This document shows positions 4,446-6,350 of a DNA stretch of 6,350 nucleotides, in pieces. The notes beneath the pieces were generated by a model. The model was not told the origin of the DNA. It saw only the letters and a program-made list of their open reading frames with translations, and searched no databases. This DNA comes from an uncultured Clostridium sp. Lineage in GTDB: Bacteria; Bacillota; Clostridia; TANB77; CAG-508. Where the stretch lies: assembly GCA_950059165.1 (NCBI GenBank), contig CATLUC010000024.1, forward strand, positions 10,978-17,327, given 5' to 3'. The position numbers and the translations under genes were made by a program. How positions within the stretch are numbered: position 1 is the stretch's first letter; each line of letters begins with the position of its first letter.

Positions 4446-4478
4446 TGATGATTTTTGCCTCCGTCCCCAAAATCATCA
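4446..4478. repeat. diverged relative of the 41-bp repeat, in the dnaK leader
   Basis: TGATGATTTT (4446-4455) and AAAATCATCA (4469-4478) are perfect 10-bp arms around TGCCTCCGTCCCC. Read on -, the element contains TTTGGGGACGG, an 11-base exact match to the core of the three 41-bp copies, also placed at the left arm of a hairpin. It lacks the doubled TAGGATTTGGG and has different outer arms. It ends three bases before the dnaK ribosome binding site (GGGAGGA, 4481-4487). Its loop contains CCTCC, complementary to GGAGG of that site. Confidence 0.6.
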
Positions 4479-4494
4479 AAGGGAGGATTTTAAA

Positions 4495-6336
4495 ATGGGA
4501 AAAATTATAGGAATTGACTTAGGAACAACAAATTCATGTGTAGCAGTTATGGAAGGTGGAGAGCCAGTAGTTATACCAAATGCAGAAGGAAATAGAACAA
4601 CACCATCTGTTGTAGCTTTTTCAAAAAATGGAGAAAGATTAGTTGGACAAATTGCAAAACGTCAAGCTGTAACAAATCCAGATAATACTGTTATATCAAT
4701 AAAAAGAAAAATGGGAACTAATGAAAAAGTAAATATAGAAGGTGACAAATTTTCACCACAAGAAATTTCAGCTATGATTTTACAAAAATTAAAAACAGAT
4801 GCTGAAAATTATTTAGGACAAAAAGTAACACAAGCTGTTATTACAGTTCCAGCATATTTTAGTGATAGCCAAAGACAAGCTACAAAAGATGCAGGAAAAA
4901 TAGCAGGACTAGAAGTTTTAAGAATTATAAATGAGCCAACAGCAGCATCACTTGCTTATGGAATGGATAAAGAACAAGACCAAAAAATTATGATTTACGA
5001 TTTAGGTGGAGGAACTTTTGATGTTTCTATCTTAGATATTGGAGATGGTGTATTCGAAGTTTTAGCTACTAATGGTAATACAAAACTTGGTGGAGATGAC
5101 TTTGATGAAGCAATTATCAATTATTTAGTAGATGAATTTAAAAAGTCAAATGGAATTGATTTAAAAGCAGATAAAATGGCAATGCAAAGATTAAAAGAAG
5201 CAGCAGAAAAAGCAAAAATTGAATTATCTGGTGTACAACAAACACAAATTAATTTACCATTTATTACAGCAGATTCAACAGGACCAAAACACTTAGATGT
5301 AAACTTAACAAGGTCAAAATTTGAAGAATTAATCCATGATTTAATAGAAGCAACAGCAGGACCTGTTAACCAAGCATTAAAAGATGCAGGATTAACACCA
5401 AATGATATTCATAAAGTATTATTAGTTGGTGGTTCAACAAGAGTTCCAGCAGTTCAAGAAGCAGTAAAAAGAATTACAGGAAAAGATGCAGATAAAGGTA
5501 TAAACCCTGATGAATGTGTTGCAATTGGTGCAGCAATTCAAGGTGGTGTATTATCAGGAGATGTAAAAGATTTAGTATTATTAGATGTAACTCCACTTTC
5601 ACTTGGAATTGAAACATATGGTGGTGTATTTACAAAATTAATTGAAAGAAACACAACAATACCAACTAAAAAATCACAAATATTCTCAACAGCAGCAGAT
5701 GGTCAAACATCAGTTGAAGTTCACGTATTACAAGGTGAAAGAGAAATGGCAGCATATAACAAAACACTTGGTAGATTCCAATTAACAGGAATTCCAGCAG
5801 CACCAAGAGGAGTTCCACAAATAGAAGTAACATTTGATATTGACGCAAATGGAATTGTCCATGTATCAGCTAAAGATACAGCAACAGGAAATAGCCAAGA
5901 TGTATCAATTACAGCATCTACAAACCTTACAGATGAAGATATTGACAAAGCTGTAAAAGATGCTGAAGCTCATGCAGAAGAAGATAAAAAGAAAAAAGAA
6001 GAAATTGAAGTTAAAAATAATGCTGAAAGCTTAGTGTATAACAGTGAAAAGACATTAGCAGACTTAGGAGACAAAATAAGTGGAGAAGAAAAAGCAAAAG
6101 TTGAAGCTGAAATCGAATCTACTAAAAAAGCTCTTGAAACTAATAATACAGAAAAAATAAAAGAAGCAACAGAAAAACTAACAAAAGTATTCTACGAAAT
6201 GTCAGAACAACTTTATAAAAACGCAAATCCAAATGCAGCACAAGGTGCAGCTGACCCAAACGGAGCGACAGCAGAAGGACCTAAAACTGATGAAAATGGT
6301 AATGTTTATGATGCTGATTATAAAGTTGAAGAATAA
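4495..6336 (+). CDS. dnaK: molecular chaperone DnaK (Hsp70)
   Basis: A complete 613-residue Hsp70, the ATP-dependent chaperone that binds exposed hydrophobic peptides and works with DnaJ and GrpE in the cytoplasm. The ATPase domain (about 1-355) carries all three Hsp70 signatures: IDLGTTNS (7-14), IYDLGGGTFDVSIL (167-180) and VLLVGGSTRVPAVQE (308-322), with NEPTAASLAYG at 147-156. The interdomain linker is DLVLLD near 359-364. The substrate-binding beta domain follows, then a charged helical lid from about 480 and a Gly/Ala/Pro-rich tail ending in DADYKVEE. The 20-odd-residue insertion near residue 80 of proteobacterial DnaK is absent, as in Gram-positive bacteria. ATG 4495 follows GGGAGGA with 7 bases between. 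It is last of the three operon genes in view, separated from grpE by a hairpin-rich leader. Confidence 0.99.
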   Translation: MGKIIGIDLGTTNSCVAVMEGGEPVVIPNAEGNRTTPSVVAFSKNGERLVGQIAKRQAVTNPDNTVISIKRKMGTNEKVNIEGDKFSPQEISAMILQKLKTDAENYLGQKVTQAVITVPAYFSDSQRQATKDAGKIAGLEVLRIINEPTAASLAYGMDKEQDQKIMIYDLGGGTFDVSILDIGDGVFEVLATNGNTKLGGDDFDEAIINYLVDEFKKSNGIDLKADKMAMQRLKEAAEKAKIELSGVQQTQINLPFITADSTGPKHLDVNLTRSKFEELIHDLIEATAGPVNQALKDAGLTPNDIHKVLLVGGSTRVPAVQEAVKRITGKDADKGINPDECVAIGAAIQGGVLSGDVKDLVLLDVTPLSLGIETYGGVFTKLIERNTTIPTKKSQIFSTAADGQTSVEVHVLQGEREMAAYNKTLGRFQLTGIPAAPRGVPQIEVTFDIDANGIVHVSAKDTATGNSQDVSITASTNLTDEDIDKAVKDAEAHAEEDKKKKEEIEVKNNAESLVYNSEKTLADLGDKISGEEKAKVEAEIESTKKALETNNTEKIKEATEKLTKVFYEMSEQLYKNANPNAAQGAADPNGATAEGPKTDENGNVYDADYKVEE

Positions 6337-6341
6337 AATTT

Positions 6342-6346
6342 AGGAG
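6342..6346 (+). promoter_or_regulatory. ribosome binding site of the next gene (dnaJ expected)
   Basis: AGGAG begins 6 bases after the dnaK stop and the window ends 4 bases later. No terminator separates it from dnaK, so another operon gene starts just outside. In the common hrcA-grpE-dnaK-dnaJ order this would be dnaJ, which is inference. Confidence 0.6.
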
Positions 6347-6350
6347 ATAT

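Noticed and set aside
5666..5948. Two - strand ORFs inside dnaK
   Set aside because: They are shadows of a highly conserved + strand coding region, with no ribosome sites or recognisable domains.

Overview
The window is AT-rich (roughly 30% GC by eye) DNA with strong AGGAGG-type ribosome binding sites, CIRCE heat-shock operators and the gene order hrcA-grpE-dnaK, followed by a ribosome binding site at the right edge that probably serves dnaJ. This fits a low-GC Gram-positive bacterium, most likely of class Clostridia. The DnaK supports this because it lacks the nucleotide-binding-domain insertion seen in proteobacterial DnaK. I cannot name a species.

Layout. Bases 1-298 hold the tail of an unidentified gene, translationally coupled by an ATGA overlap to a small membrane-anchored, pilin-like protein. 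Bases 299-1690 hold a GNAT acetyltransferase and an EamA-type membrane transporter, both on +. Bases 1691-1989 are noncoding and packed with inverted repeats. A small helical protein of unknown function follows on the - strand (1990-2418). Its promoter is divergent from the heat-shock operon promoter. Bases 2549-6336 are the chaperone operon: two CIRCE operators, hrcA (split by a one-base frameshift), grpE, a 262-base hairpin-rich spacer, and dnaK.

How the genes work together. HrcA would bind the two CIRCE sites and repress its own operon. GrpE is the nucleotide exchange factor of DnaK, and DnaK with GrpE and DnaJ refolds proteins. If the hrcA frameshift is real, CIRCE-controlled genes would be expected to be derepressed.

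The most unusual feature is a 41-bp hairpin repeat present three times (296-336, 1688-1728, and 1952-1992 on the - strand). Two copies are identical and the third differs at one base. Each sits at the 3' end of a gene in that gene's own orientation, and in all three cases the first three bases of the repeat are the TAG stop codon of that gene. Two copies resemble intrinsic terminators. A diverged relative sharing the core TTTGGGGACGG lies just before the dnaK ribosome binding site. Two further foldback elements (62 bp and 124 bp) and a long hairpin that may be a structured RNA lie in the intergenic regions. I see no rRNA, tRNA, CRISPR array or transposase gene.
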